From Betaproteobacteria bacterium (lineage in GTDB: Bacteria > Pseudomonadota > Gammaproteobacteria > Burkholderiales > SG8-39): DNA of 57,076 nt. Below the pieces are notes generated by a model, which saw only the letters and a list, made by a program, of their open reading frames with translations, was not told the DNA's origin and did not search any database. A program made the position numbers and the translations under genes. Shown here one piece after another: positions 1 through 11,113 of the stretch (positions are counted from its first letter, which is position 1; each line of letters starts with the position of its first letter). The stretch is taken from the NCBI GenBank assembly GCA_016713125.1, contig JADJPT010000024.1, positions 1 through 57,076 on the forward strand, written 5' to 3'.

Positions 1-999
1 GTGACGGCTACGGTGAAGCCGTGGTCCGCGCGAAACTGCAACACAACGTGGATGGTGAGCTCTATGTCACTATGGTCCCTGCTCGAAGCCCGTGAGTTTT
101 GGTATAGATTCAAATCGAGGACACCGATGAAGGCACCTTCGGAAAAATCTCCGCTGAGTCATTCCGAAATGCGCAACCTATCCAAGCGGGCGAGGCAGCG
201 CAATCTGAAGGCTGCCCCGCCGCTCCGACAAGGAAGGCGGCTTGCGCCGTATCGCGGCCCGGCGCCGCGGACTAACGCCGGCCACCATTCGCGGCACGCC
301 TGCCCCCACTTCTGCGGGGATTGTTCATCGCGCCGACCGGTGCGTTTTTGGGGCGATGAACGAATCGCAAGCAGTTGTGCAGGCCTTGGATAGGGCTGGC
401 GCGCCGGAAGAGTTGGGGCGCGCCAGATGCGCTCGTCACAACGATACCGGCCCATGCGGCCCCATTAAAAGGCGAGAAAAGGCCGTATCAGGGGCGCCCG
501 GCTGGTGTGCGTAACAGGTGACGCAGGGGTTCTGGGGAAGCGGAGCCCGTTTTGCTCAGGACAATACGCAGAACGAGTCGATTCTGAGCCGGACAAGCGC
601 GCTGAGCCTGATGGCGAAAACTTGGCCGGGTTCGCCGCATTGAACCTGTAGCGTACGGGGCATCCCGGAGTGGGCGGCGGTCAAGGCGGCAGAAGTCGAT
701 GGTGCGTCAAGATCAAGTCGTTTGAGGGCGTAGACTTGGCTTGGGTTGGAGGTGCTCTTGGGCAGCGTTGGGCGGCCTTGGTACAATTCATCGAGGAGAA
801 CGAAATGCCGCTGTCGGAGAAGACCCGCAAAGCTGATCGAGCTGGGCAAGAGGGTGGCCAAGGGACCCTGAGTTCTGGCCGCGACAGCGCACCGGCGCCA
901 GCCCAAGCCGCAGACACTACAGACCCCGCAAGCGCCGAAGTCGACGGAGAAGTAGGATAGATCCGAGCCTGATGGTGAGCAATTTCAGCCTTCGCCAGG
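1..999. other. Island segment with no confidently recognised gene
   Basis: No open frame here has a recognisable domain, a convincing ribosome binding site and protein-like composition all together. On the minus strand an open frame of about 50 codons runs off the left edge (roughly 1-165). It reads like protein, but it has only a TTG as a possible start and I could not assign it. A plus-strand frame starting ATG at 805 gives a short Ala/Pro/Asp-rich peptide without family features. The segment lies on the island side of ssrA, so eroded mobile-element genes are the likeliest content (inference). Confidence 0.4.
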
Positions 1000-1503
1000 G
1001 CCGCCCAGTTTGTAGGGGTTCTTTCCCCAGAAAGGCCGTCCTCGATGATCATTCGCACCCAGTGATATATCCCAGGTGCATTGCTTCCCGGGTCGGCCAC
1101 ATTCAGCACGCTAACCCTATGCTCATTGACGAATCGAATGAGTTCGAGCGCTGGATCTGAGTAGGCGGCCCATGCCGCTGATATGGCAGCTTGCCATGCT
1201 TTATCGCGTACTCGATGGTTCGAGTGACCCGCTGGTTGGAACTGACTCGAAAGTAAAGACTACCGTGGCATCGGTGTCACGGCCATTCCATTCTGGTCCG
1301 CTGGAGATAGCCTTTGCTCAGGTTTCCCGGAGGTTGTGCCTGACCTCCGATTCGGCCATCTTCCGCGCGTCGACCTTCGGGCACCAACCGCCATGCGGGA
1401 ACCCATGCCCAATGGCGACATCGGCGCGGCGCGGTCTGCGCCGGTTTGTGCGCCCGAGCATAACGTAGTGATCCCCTGGGTAACGTTGGCTGCTTTGAAT
1501 CAC
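1000..1503 (-). pseudogene. Broken YpsA/putative molybdenum-carrier (SLOG superfamily) gene
   Basis: Pieces of one protein family appear in order in different reading frames on the minus strand. First is GFPHGGWCPK near 1390, then GRRAEDGRI and SKGYLQRT around 1290-1370, then DTDATVVFTF near 1260, then IEYAIKHGK near 1220, and finally VLNVA...GIYHWV near 1050-1110. This order matches the putative molybdenum carrier / YpsA-like family, Rossmann-like proteins of the SLOG superfamily that bind nucleotide-like ligands. At least four frame changes are needed, and the N-terminal GG-TGxD nucleotide segment is not visible. It starts directly after the integrase stop, so it is island cargo. Decay is likelier than sequencing error given the number of breaks, but error cannot be excluded. 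Confidence 0.6.
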
Positions 1504-2748
1504 TTAGGCAGCCTTGTCCGTGACTGCGACCAGCGGGATGATCTTCGCGCCGCGTTGTGCTTCGGCAAGCTTGCTTCCCCACCAGTTGATCAGTTCTATC
1601 CTTTGCGTGAAGCGTTCCCCGCGGTCATAGGCGCGTGCTACCTGGTTGTCGTGAGCGTGGTCCAGTGCCAGTTCCACCACGTCTCGTGCAAAGCCCTGGT
1701 CTCTTGCGAGAGTGGAAAACGCGCTGCGCCACCCGTGAGGCGAGTGCTTTCCCGCCAGGTTCAGAGTGACCCGATAGGCCTTCTCTATGGATTCTCGGCT
1801 GATGTGTTTGCCGCCTGCAGGGGGAGGGAATACATAGCCGCGACTACCGCTAACCGATCTCCAATGGGACAGCTCTGCGAGAATCTCCGGACTCAGAGGG
1901 ATGCGATGATCAATATCGCGGGTGGCTACCTTCATTTTCGCTCTCGGAATGGTCCAGACTGGCTGTGAGCCCTCCAGAGTGAACTCTCGCCATTCCGCAT
2001 CGACCACATTCCCTATCCGGGCCGCAGTAAATGCGCATAGACGATGCGCCATGCGTACCGCTGGGGAGAGTCGGGCGAGCTCGGCGCGCCTTAGTAAGTC
2101 TCCCAGGGAGCTCCAATCCAGCAGGGCGGGCATGCGGCCGCCCTCTTTCTTGCGTGGCAAGACCTCGCGGGCCGGTCCCGCAGGGTTGTCTCTACACAAA
2201 CCTTTGGCCTGCGCGTACCGGAATATGCCGTTCATGTGCTGTAGCACGCGGGTTGCCGTTTCAAGTACATCGCGTTTGTGTATGTCTTCGATCGCTTTGG
2301 CGACGATGGCCGGTGTGATGCTCGAGATCAGCAGATTGCCCATGGCTGGATAAATGTCCTGGCGAGGGCGCGGGCCGACTTGGTGAAATGGATAGCGCTC
2401 CACTCCTCTTCTTCATCGTCAGCCACTCTTGGGCGACACCCTGGAAAGTGTTGTCCGCGCCCGCAGCAGACTCCGCCCGATTGACGCGACGCTCGGTAAC
2501 GGGATCCTTGTTTTCGATAAGCAGCGCCTTGACCTCGCTTCGGGCCACGCGTGCAGCGGCAAGGCTGATTCCCGGGTAGGTGCCGACAGAGAAGGTTTTC
2601 TCTTTCCCGCTGATCCGGTACTTGATGCGCCAACTGGGGTTACCGGCGGGCGGCACGAGCAAATACAGCCCTCCGCCATCTGCCAGCTTTTTGCCAGGAG
2701 CGGCCTTGGCTATGAACGCTTGACCGCCTTATCGGAGAGGCTTTCCAA
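1504..2748 (-). CDS. P4-type tyrosine recombinase (phage/island integrase), frameshifted
   Basis: This is a site-specific tyrosine recombinase of the P4/CP4-57 integrase type, which inserts and excises islands at tRNA or tmRNA 3' ends. The N-terminal DUF4102 arm-binding domain reads LSDKAVK, then KAAPGKKLADGGGLYLLV, then GKEKTFSVGTYPGISLAAAR. The catalytic domain shows the first Arg in TAARIGNV, the HGWR box, a His in ALDHAHDN and the nucleophilic Tyr in ARAYDRGE. The set R..HxxR..H..Y is complete. I place the start at a TTG (2746-2748), the first start in the frame of the domain. Two single-base shifts, near 2705 and 2400, interrupt the frame. It is transcribed away from the ssrA 3' end, the usual arrangement for an ssrA-integrated element. 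Confidence 0.8.
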
Positions 2749-2871
2749 AATACCCCAACCATAAGAAATTCTCCAGTTCGATTTCCTGAGTTACCCCTGA
2801 TATACCCCCCATTATGCGAGGATGTTATGGGACTTTGCAAGCCTGCCATGGACAGTTAATACACTGGAAGT

Positions 2872-2904
2872 ACAAAAGAAAACACCGTCCAGTGGACGGT
2901 GTTT
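2872..2904 (-). terminator. Rho-independent terminator just beyond the ssrA 3' end
   Basis: There is a perfect 11-bp inverted repeat, AAACACCGTCC (2880-2890) against GGACGGTGTTT (2894-2904), with a 3-nt loop. On the minus strand it is followed by TTTTCTTTT. It lies 19 nt past the CCA end of ssrA and before the integrase start. If the element inserted at the ssrA 3' end, this terminator belongs to the island side and now ends ssrA transcription. Confidence 0.8.
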
Positions 2905-2922
2905 GATGTTGCTGGGGGTATA

Positions 2923-3290
2923 TGGTGGAGGCGGGGGGAATCGAACCCCCGTCCGCAAGCCGTCCACAGACAGTCCTACATGCTTAGCCTGATCATTTGG
3001 GTCTCGCCTCGCTCCCGCCGATCGGCAGGCTGGTGCTTGGCCAGTCGCTTCGACGGATCCGCATGGCTAAGCGACCAAGCCATGCAGAGAGGCTGATGTG
3101 AATGGCGCAGCACCGGTTTTAGCCGGCCTGACCCATCAGCAGGTCAGTGCTGCGTCTCGCCGGTATTAGGCGGCGAGAGCGAAACGCTCGTCGTTGGCGT
3201 CTAGTGCGTTTCCAGATGGATTAACGAGGGCTCTGGTCCTCGGCATGCACTGTACTGCTTCGGTACCCGCGTCGAAACCAGGTCGCCCCC
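2923..3290 (-). ncRNA. ssrA: tmRNA (transfer-messenger RNA)
   Basis: tmRNA rescues stalled ribosomes in trans-translation and adds a degradation tag. The 5' end (3290 downward) reads GGGGGCGACC. The 3' end (2923 upward) reads CGCCTCC-ACCA with the CCA encoded. The seven acceptor-stem pairs close perfectly, including one G-U pair. The T-arm GGTTCGA motif precedes the 3' end. The tag reading frame lies near 3165-3200 and gives ANDERFALAA then TAA, a typical betaproteobacterial tag. The length of 368 nt is normal. The 3' end is a classic integrase attachment site, and the adjacent integrase at 1504-2748 fits insertion there. Confidence 0.96.
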
Positions 3291-3358
3291 GGAGTCTGTG
3301 CGTAACACTGCTGCCATTATCCCCCATATGGGGACGCAGGGCTCGACCTCAAGTGCAT

Positions 3359-4006
3359 TCAGAGCCGGGAGAGCAGTTCCATGGGATGGGAAATCACCGC
3401 ATCCGCATTCCAGGCATGCGGCCCACCGTGGTCGATCCCGCTGTAGCCGTAGTCGACCGCGTAGGAAAGCATGCCCGCCGCGCGCGCAGCCTGGATGTCG
3501 CGCAGGTCGTCGCCCACGTACGCGCAGGTCTGCGGCTCCAGCCGCATGTGCTGCGCGGCGTGCAGCAGCGGCGCCGGATGCGGCTTGGGGTGGGGCGTGG
3601 TGTCACCGCACACCACGCAGGCGGCGCGTTGCGAAAGGCCCAGGTGCTCGACGATGGGATGCGTGAAGCGCGTGGCCTTGTTGGTGACGATGCCCCACGG
3701 AAGTCCGCGCGCTTCGAGTCCGGCCAGCAATTCGGCGACGCCCGGAAACAACCGCGTCTGCACGCACAGCGCTTCGCTGTAGTAGGCAAGGAAGGCGTCG
3801 CGCATCGGCTCGTAGCCATCATCCTGCGGCTGCATGCCGAAGCCGGCGCGCAACAGTCCGCGTGCCCCGCTCGAAGCATGTGGCCGAAGTTCGGCGAGCG
3901 GCAGGGCGGCGAGGCCGCGCTCCTCGCGCATGCGATTCACCGCACCGGCCAGGTCGGGCGCAGTGTCGGCAAGCGTGCCGTCGAAATCGAACAGCATGGC
4001 CCGCAT
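3359..4006 (-). CDS. gph: Phosphoglycolate phosphatase (HAD superfamily)
   Basis: This is a cytosolic HAD hydrolase that dephosphorylates 2-phosphoglycolate. The 215-residue product starts with the catalytic DxDxT motif (LFDFDGTLADT). It continues with an alpha-helical cap, motif II/III in GIVTNK and K around residue 151, and the acidic motif GDDLRD near residue 165. Length fits Gph of betaproteobacteria. Its ATG overlaps the ubiG stop codon (ATGA at 4004-4008), so it is translationally coupled to ubiG, the usual pairing in Burkholderiales. The frame is intact. A paralogous HAD phosphatase function is possible, but the ubiG neighbourhood makes Gph likeliest. Confidence 0.9.
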   Translation of the reverse strand: MRAMLFDFDGTLADTAPDLAGAVNRMREERGLAALPLAELRPHASSGARGLLRAGFGMQPQDDGYEPMRDAFLAYYSEALCVQTRLFPGVAELLAGLEARGLPWGIVTNKATRFTHPIVEHLGLSQRAACVVCGDTTPHPKPHPAPLLHAAQHMRLEPQTCAYVGDDLRDIQAARAAGMLSYAVDYGYSGIDHGGPHAWNADAVISHPMELLSRL

Positions 4007-4713
4007 CAAGCCTCCCGCACGCAGTGCACGATGTAATTGACGCTGCAATCGGCGCCCAGGCTGTAGCGCTTGGATATCGGGTTGTAATGCATGCCGATGA
4101 ACTCGCGTACCTGCAAGCCGCTGTCGCGGCACCAGGCAGCGAGTTCGGAAGGGCGGATGAAGCGCGCGTAGTCGTGCGTGCCCTTGGGCAACAGCTTCAG
4201 CACATACTCGGCGCCGATGATGGCGAACAGGTAGGACTTGGGGTTGCGATTCAGCGTGGAGAAGAAGACATGCGCGCCCGGCCGGGCGATTCGCGCGCAT
4301 GCCGCCACCGTACTGGACGGATCCGGCACGTGCTCCAGCATCTCCATGCAGGTGATCACGTCGCGCGTTCCAGGTTCGCGCGCGGCCAGATCTTCGGCCG
4401 AGATCGCTTCGTAGCGCACCGGCAGGCGGCTCTCCAGCAGATGCAACTGGGCGACTTTCAGCGCCTTCTCCGACAGGTCGATGCCCATCACTTCGGCGCC
4501 GGGAGCGCGCCATGGCTTCGCTCAGTATCCCTCCGCCGCAGCCCACGTCAAGCGCCCGCCGGCCGGCCAATGGGGCGTGCCCGTTGATCCATGCCAGGCG
4601 CAGGGGTTGATTTCGTGCAGTGGCCTGAACTCGCTGTTCGGGTCCCACCAGCGATGGGCAAGCTGGCCGAACTTCTCGAGTTCGGCAGGATCTGCATTCT
4701 GGGTTTGGGTCAT
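4006..4713 (-). CDS. ubiG: Ubiquinone biosynthesis O-methyltransferase (two frameshifts)
   Basis: UbiG is an SAM-dependent methyltransferase that catalyses both O-methylations of ubiquinone synthesis. The N-terminus ADPAELEKFGQLAHRWWD is the family signature. Motif I follows as LDVGCGGGILSEAMAR, then MGIDLSEKALKVA and the post-motif CMEMLEHVPDP. The frame breaks twice: near 4605, where one C is missing from a C run, and near 4500, where one base is extra. Joining the three frames gives about 235 residues, the usual length. ATG at 4711-4713 is preferred over a TTG five codons upstream. The gene is followed by gph with a 4-nt overlap, and an upstream terminator separates it from the OmpA-like gene. 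Confidence 0.9.
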
Positions 4714-4726
4714 GATCAGTGAGACC

Positions 4727-4757
4727 AAAAAAAGCCCTGCGTTCGCAGGGCTTTTTC
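4727..4757 (-). terminator. Rho-independent terminator after the OmpA-like gene
   Basis: The inverted repeat AAAGCCCTGC (4731-4740) / GCAGGGCTTT (4745-4754) has a 4-nt loop. T runs flank it on both strands, so it may work in both directions. It lies between the OmpA-like stop and the ubiG start. Confidence 0.85.
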
Positions 4758-4771
4758 CGGCGAAGCCTGAA

Positions 4772-5422
4772 TTACGGCTTGCGCGTACCGATCACTTCGA
4801 TCTCGACGCGACGGTTCTTGGCGCGACCGTCTTTCGTCTTGTTGCTGGCGACAGGCTGCTTCTCGCCCTTGCCTTCGGTGTAGACCCGGTTCGGCTCCAC
4901 GCCCTTGGACACCAGGTAAGCCTTGACCGACTCGGCGCGGCGCACCGACAGCTTCTGGTTGTAGGCATCGCTGCCGATCGAGTCGGTGTGGCCGATCGCG
5001 ATCACGACTTCGAGGTTGATGCGCTTCACCTTGTCGGCGAGGTCGTCGAGCTTGCCCTTGGCGTCGGCCTTGACCACGGCCTTGTCGAAGTCGAACAGCG
5101 CGTCGGCGGCCATCGTGACTTTCTCGGCGACAGGCGCGGGCTTCGGCTTCGGCTTGGCAGCCGGCTTCGCGGCGGGCTTCGGCGCGGGCGCGGGCTTGGC
5201 AGCGGGCTTCGGCGCGGGTTTCTTCGGCATCAGATCGGGATCGCACTCTGCGGTCGCCATCGACGGCGTGAAGTACGTGGTCTTCCAGCACTGGCCGTAG
5301 CCGTTCTTCCACGTTGCGCCGCTGGCCGGGTTGGTCCAGTAGCCCTGCGCCGAGGCGTTGAACGACGCCACGGACATCGCCACACCTGCGGTCGCGAGAA
5401 GCGTCATCAATTTCTTGCTCAT
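4772..5422 (-). CDS. OmpA-family outer-membrane/peptidoglycan-binding protein
   Basis: The protein begins with a signal peptide (MSKKLMTLLATAGVAMSVAS, cleavage near NASA-Q). A short domain with QGYWTNPASGATWKNG and two Cys follows. Next is a repetitive Lys-Pro-Ala linker (about residues 68-100) and a C-terminal OmpA-like peptidoglycan-binding domain (FDFDKA, then GHTDSIGSDAYNQ, LSVRRAESV, KNRRVEI). Such proteins anchor the outer membrane to peptidoglycan through diaminopimelate, held by the Asp and Arg of that domain. There is no beta-barrel; the N-terminal half is short. ATG at 5422 follows an AGAGGGG ribosome binding site and is preferred over an upstream ATG at 5467. A truncated paralogue lies at 6760-7099. 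Confidence 0.9.
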   Translation of the reverse strand: MSKKLMTLLATAGVAMSVASFNASAQGYWTNPASGATWKNGYGQCWKTTYFTPSMATAECDPDLMPKKPAPKPAAKPAPAPKPAAKPAAKPKPKPAPVAEKVTMAADALFDFDKAVVKADAKGKLDDLADKVKRINLEVVIAIGHTDSIGSDAYNQKLSVRRAESVKAYLVSKGVEPNRVYTEGKGEKQPVASNKTKDGRAKNRRVEIEVIGTRKP

Positions 5423-5460
5423 GCTATCCCCTCTTTCGTTTTCCGAAAATTTTTTCGAAT

Positions 5461-6750
5461 TCAACATACTGCACCAGACTTAAGAATATTTTGCCATAAC
5501 TTTGCGCGGGTGTCCAAGTCCGAAATATCGGTGTTTTGCAGAACCCCGTCCCTGACCCTGATCCGGCCGTCCACCCAGACATGGGATACATCCTCGCGTC
5601 CCGCACAGTACACCAAGTGGGATACCGGGTCATAGCAGGGGCTCAGACCGGGTCCTTCGAGGCGGACGGCGGCCAGATCCGCCCGCTTTCCGGGGCTGAT
5701 CGAGCCTATGCGAGCATCCAGGCCCAGAGCGCGGGCCCCTCCCAGGGTGGCCATCTCCAGGGCCGCATGCGCCGGGACCGCCTCCGCGTCCCGGGCGACG
5801 GCCTTGGCCAGCAGGGCGGTCTGGCGCATCTCCTGAAAGGCGTCCAGGCGGTTGTTGCTGGCGGCCCCGTCCGTGCCCAAGCCCAGGTTCACGCCGGCTG
5901 CGGCAAGGGCGGCGACGGGTGCGAAGCCGCTCGCGAGCTTGAGGTTGGAGGAGGGGCAGTGGGCCACCGAGCAGCCGTGTGCGGCGAGCATCTCGATCTC
6001 CTCGGGTGTCAGATGCACGGAGTGCACGGAAATCAGATTGGGTCCGACGATGCCGAGGCGGCGCAGCCGCTCCAGCGGACGCACCCCGTGCTCGGCCAGA
6101 GACTGGGCGATCTCATGCTCGGTTTCGTGTACATGGATGTGCAGCGGCACATCCAGCTCCGCGGCGAGCGTGGCAACCTTTTCGAAACTGCGATCCGAGA
6201 CCGTGTACGGCGCATGCGGGGCCAGGCAGAACGACAGCAGCGGGTGGTCCCGATAGCGGTCGCGCAGGGCCAGACCCTTGGCGAGGTAATCGTCGGGGTC
6301 GGCTGCATATGCGGTGGGGAAGTCGATCACGATCATGCCGAATGCGCCGCGCATGCCCATGGCGAGCGTCGCCTCGATCGAGGACCCGGGAAAGAAATAC
6401 ATGTCATTCGCACAGGTGATGCCGCCACGCAGCATTTCTGCACAGGCCAGCAGCGAGCCGTCGAGCACGAACTGCGGCGAGACGTGTCTGGATTCGGCCG
6501 GCCAGATGTGCTCCTGCAGCCAGCGCATCAGGGGCAGGTCGTCGGCCATGCCCCGCATCAGGGTCATGGCCGAATGCGTGTGCAGGTTTACCAGCCCGGG
6601 AATCAGCGCGTGTCCAGGCAGCTCGATGCGGGGGTAGTCGGGGTAGCGAACGGCCGCCTCTGCGGTGGGGAGCACGGCCTCGATGGCGCCGTCGCGCACG
6701 GCCACCGCATGCCTGTCGAGCACGGAACCTGAAGCGTCCACGGGAACCAC
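5461..6750 (-). CDS. mtaD: TRZ/ATZ-family amidohydrolase (MTA/SAH deaminase-like), N-terminus truncated
   Basis: This is a metal-dependent deaminase of the amidohydrolase superfamily, likely acting on 5'-methylthioadenosine or S-adenosylhomocysteine. Metal ligands are visible as HTHSAM, the His in HETEHE, HSVHLTPEE and the Asp in LGTDGAASNN. The catalytic core and C-terminus are complete (about 430 residues). The family usually has about 10-12 further N-terminal residues before (A)RWVVPVD. Here the frame upstream of that point is not protein-like but passes into an OmpA-like sequence, so the true start is missing. The GTG at 6748-6750 is only the first available start. In Burkholderiales this gene commonly sits upstream of ubiG. 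Atz-type substrate specificity cannot be excluded. Confidence 0.82.
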   Translation of the reverse strand: MVPVDASGSVLDRHAVAVRDGAIEAVLPTAEAAVRYPDYPRIELPGHALIPGLVNLHTHSAMTLMRGMADDLPLMRWLQEHIWPAESRHVSPQFVLDGSLLACAEMLRGGITCANDMYFFPGSSIEATLAMGMRGAFGMIVIDFPTAYAADPDDYLAKGLALRDRYRDHPLLSFCLAPHAPYTVSDRSFEKVATLAAELDVPLHIHVHETEHEIAQSLAEHGVRPLERLRRLGIVGPNLISVHSVHLTPEEIEMLAAHGCSVAHCPSSNLKLASGFAPVAALAAAGVNLGLGTDGAASNNRLDAFQEMRQTALLAKAVARDAEAVPAHAALEMATLGGARALGLDARIGSISPGKRADLAAVRLEGPGLSPCYDPVSHLVYCAGREDVSHVWVDGRIRVRDGVLQNTDISDLDTRAKLWQNILKSGAVC

Positions 6751-6759
6751 CCAGCGCGC

Positions 6760-7099
6760 GCGCCAGCGGCGTTCAGCTTGGCAACGACATCCTGATCGAG
6801 ACGGGATTTGCTCATCTCGTCCAGCTTCACGCCGTTATTCGGAAAATTCAGGGGGGCGGGCTTGACGGGTTGCGGCGGCGGCTGCTGGCTTTGCGGCCGC
6901 GGGCCGGGGCACCAGGTCGGTCGCACTCTGCGCTGGCCATCGCCGGCGTGAAATAGGTCGTCTTCCAGCATTGTCCGAAGCCGTTTTTCCATGTTGCGCC
7001 GCTGGCCGGATTGGCCCAGTAGCCCTGCGCGAGCGCATTGCCGGCACCGAAAATCATGACTGCGGATGCGGCTGCCAACAGCGATCTGGTCTTGTTCAC
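6760..7099 (-). pseudogene. Truncated OmpA-family paralogue
   Basis: A GTG start (7097-7099) after GGGGGAGCC opens a signal peptide and the segment QGYWANPASGATWKNG, nearly identical to the OmpA-like protein at 4772-5422. The frame then changes twice (about 6935 and 6890) through an Ala/Pro-rich linker. It reaches the start of an OmpA domain (LDEMSKSRLDQDVVAKLNAA) and stops being OmpA-like near 6760. The C-terminal 80-90 residues are absent and the sequence runs directly into the mtaD coding region. It is either a real deletion or an assembly collapse joining two genes at a GCGCGC stretch. Confidence 0.75.
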
Positions 7100-7409
7100 G
7101 GCTCCCCCTTCGGTCGTTTGGTGAATATTCTCACACGGGTCAGGCTCCATCCTGCCCGCTGCGTGCCGTATCTTCGGCAATGTCGGTGGATTTAACCACA
7201 GCGGGCGGCGCACATACAAGTCAGCGTGCATGCTTTCGCGAGCGAAATCCGTGGCTTGCGTGAGACTGTCGCGGACGTCCGCGGATCCGCAGACCCGCCC
7301 GTGGCGGGGCGTGGCGGGGTGTGCATGTTAAAATTCCACGCTTTAGCCGTGGCCTTTGAGCACGGCTTCGCCCCGCCCGCGCGGGGCTCACCTCAGCGTT
7401 CGAGTGAGC

Positions 7410-10061
<2,652 letters not shown>

Positions 10062-10062
<1 letters not shown>

Positions 10063-11067
10063 TGAGCCGCATCTACAACTTCAGCGCCGGCCCGGCGATC
10101 CTGCCGCAGGAGGTGCTGGCGCGTGCTGCGGACGAGATGCTCGACTGGCAGGGTTCGGGCATGAGCGTGATGGAGATGAGCCATCGCGGCAGGGAGTTCA
10201 TGGGCATCGCCGCCCAGGTCGAGAAGGATTTCCGCGAACTGCTGGCGATCCCGGCCAACTACAAGGTCCTGTTCCTGCAGGGTGGCGCCACGCTGCAGTT
10301 CGCGCAGGTGCCGATGAACCTGCCCGGCGGCAGGCCGAGGGCCGATTACGTGGTCACAGGTGAATGGTCCAGGAAGGCCGTTGCGGCGGCGCGCAACTAC
10401 TGCGAGGTCAATGTTGCGGCGAGCGCCGAGGACCGCAATTTCACCTATGCGCCGGCGCAGGACACCTGGCGCCTGAGTCCGCAGGCAGCCTACGTGCACT
10501 ACTGCTCGAACGAGACCATCGGCGGCGTCGAGTTCTTCTGGACGCCGGACACCGGCAGCGTGCCGCTGGTGGCGGACGCGTCCTCGCACATCCTGTCGCG
10601 GCCGATGGACGTGGCGCGGCACGGCCTGATCTACGCCGGCGCGCAGAAGAACGTCGGTCCCGCGGGCCTCACCATCGTGATCGTCCGCGACGACCTGCTG
10701 GGGCGCGCGATGAAGGGCACGCCGAGCGTCGTTCAAGTGGCTGAAGGCGCTCGGCGGCCTTGCCGAAATGGAGCGTCGCAACATCGCCAAGTCGAACCTG
10801 CTTTACGACCTGATCGACGCGAGCGGGTTTTACCGCAACGCGGTCGCGAAGGCGGACCGCTCGCGCATGAACGTACCGTTCACGCTGGCAGACACTGCGC
10901 TCGACCAGGCCTTTCTTGCCGGCGCCGCAGAGCGTGGCATGGTGCAGCTGAAGGGTCATCGACTGGCCGGCGGCGGCATGCGCGCGTCGATCTACAACGC
11001 GATGCCGATCGAAGGCGTGCAGTGCCTGGTCGGCTACATGAAGGAGTTCGAGAAGAAGCACGGCTGA
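10062..11067 (+). CDS. serC: Phosphoserine aminotransferase (internal deletion/frameshift)
   Basis: SerC is a PLP enzyme that makes 3-phosphoserine, and 4-phosphohydroxythreonine for pyridoxal synthesis. The N-terminus IYNFSAGPAILPQEVL, then EMSHRGREF, the phosphate loop FLQGGATLQF and the PLP Lys in GAQKNVGPAG are all present. After MKGTPS near 10727 the sequence jumps straight to the FKWLKALGGLAEMERRN segment in another frame. About 25-30 family residues (the segment with the NTPPTF box) are missing, so this is more than a one-base indel. The C-terminus (RMNVPF, GHRLAGGGMRASIYNAM) is normal and ends in TGA at 11067. The ATG overlaps the gyrA stop. Confidence 0.92.
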
Positions 11068-11113
11068 GGGGCGCGCAGAATCAGGTCCCCTCCGAGCGCT
11101 ATCTTCCAGACAC

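Noticed and set aside
1..393. Plus-strand open frame at the left edge
   Set aside because: Composition is not protein-like, there is no ribosome binding site at the edge and no family feature.
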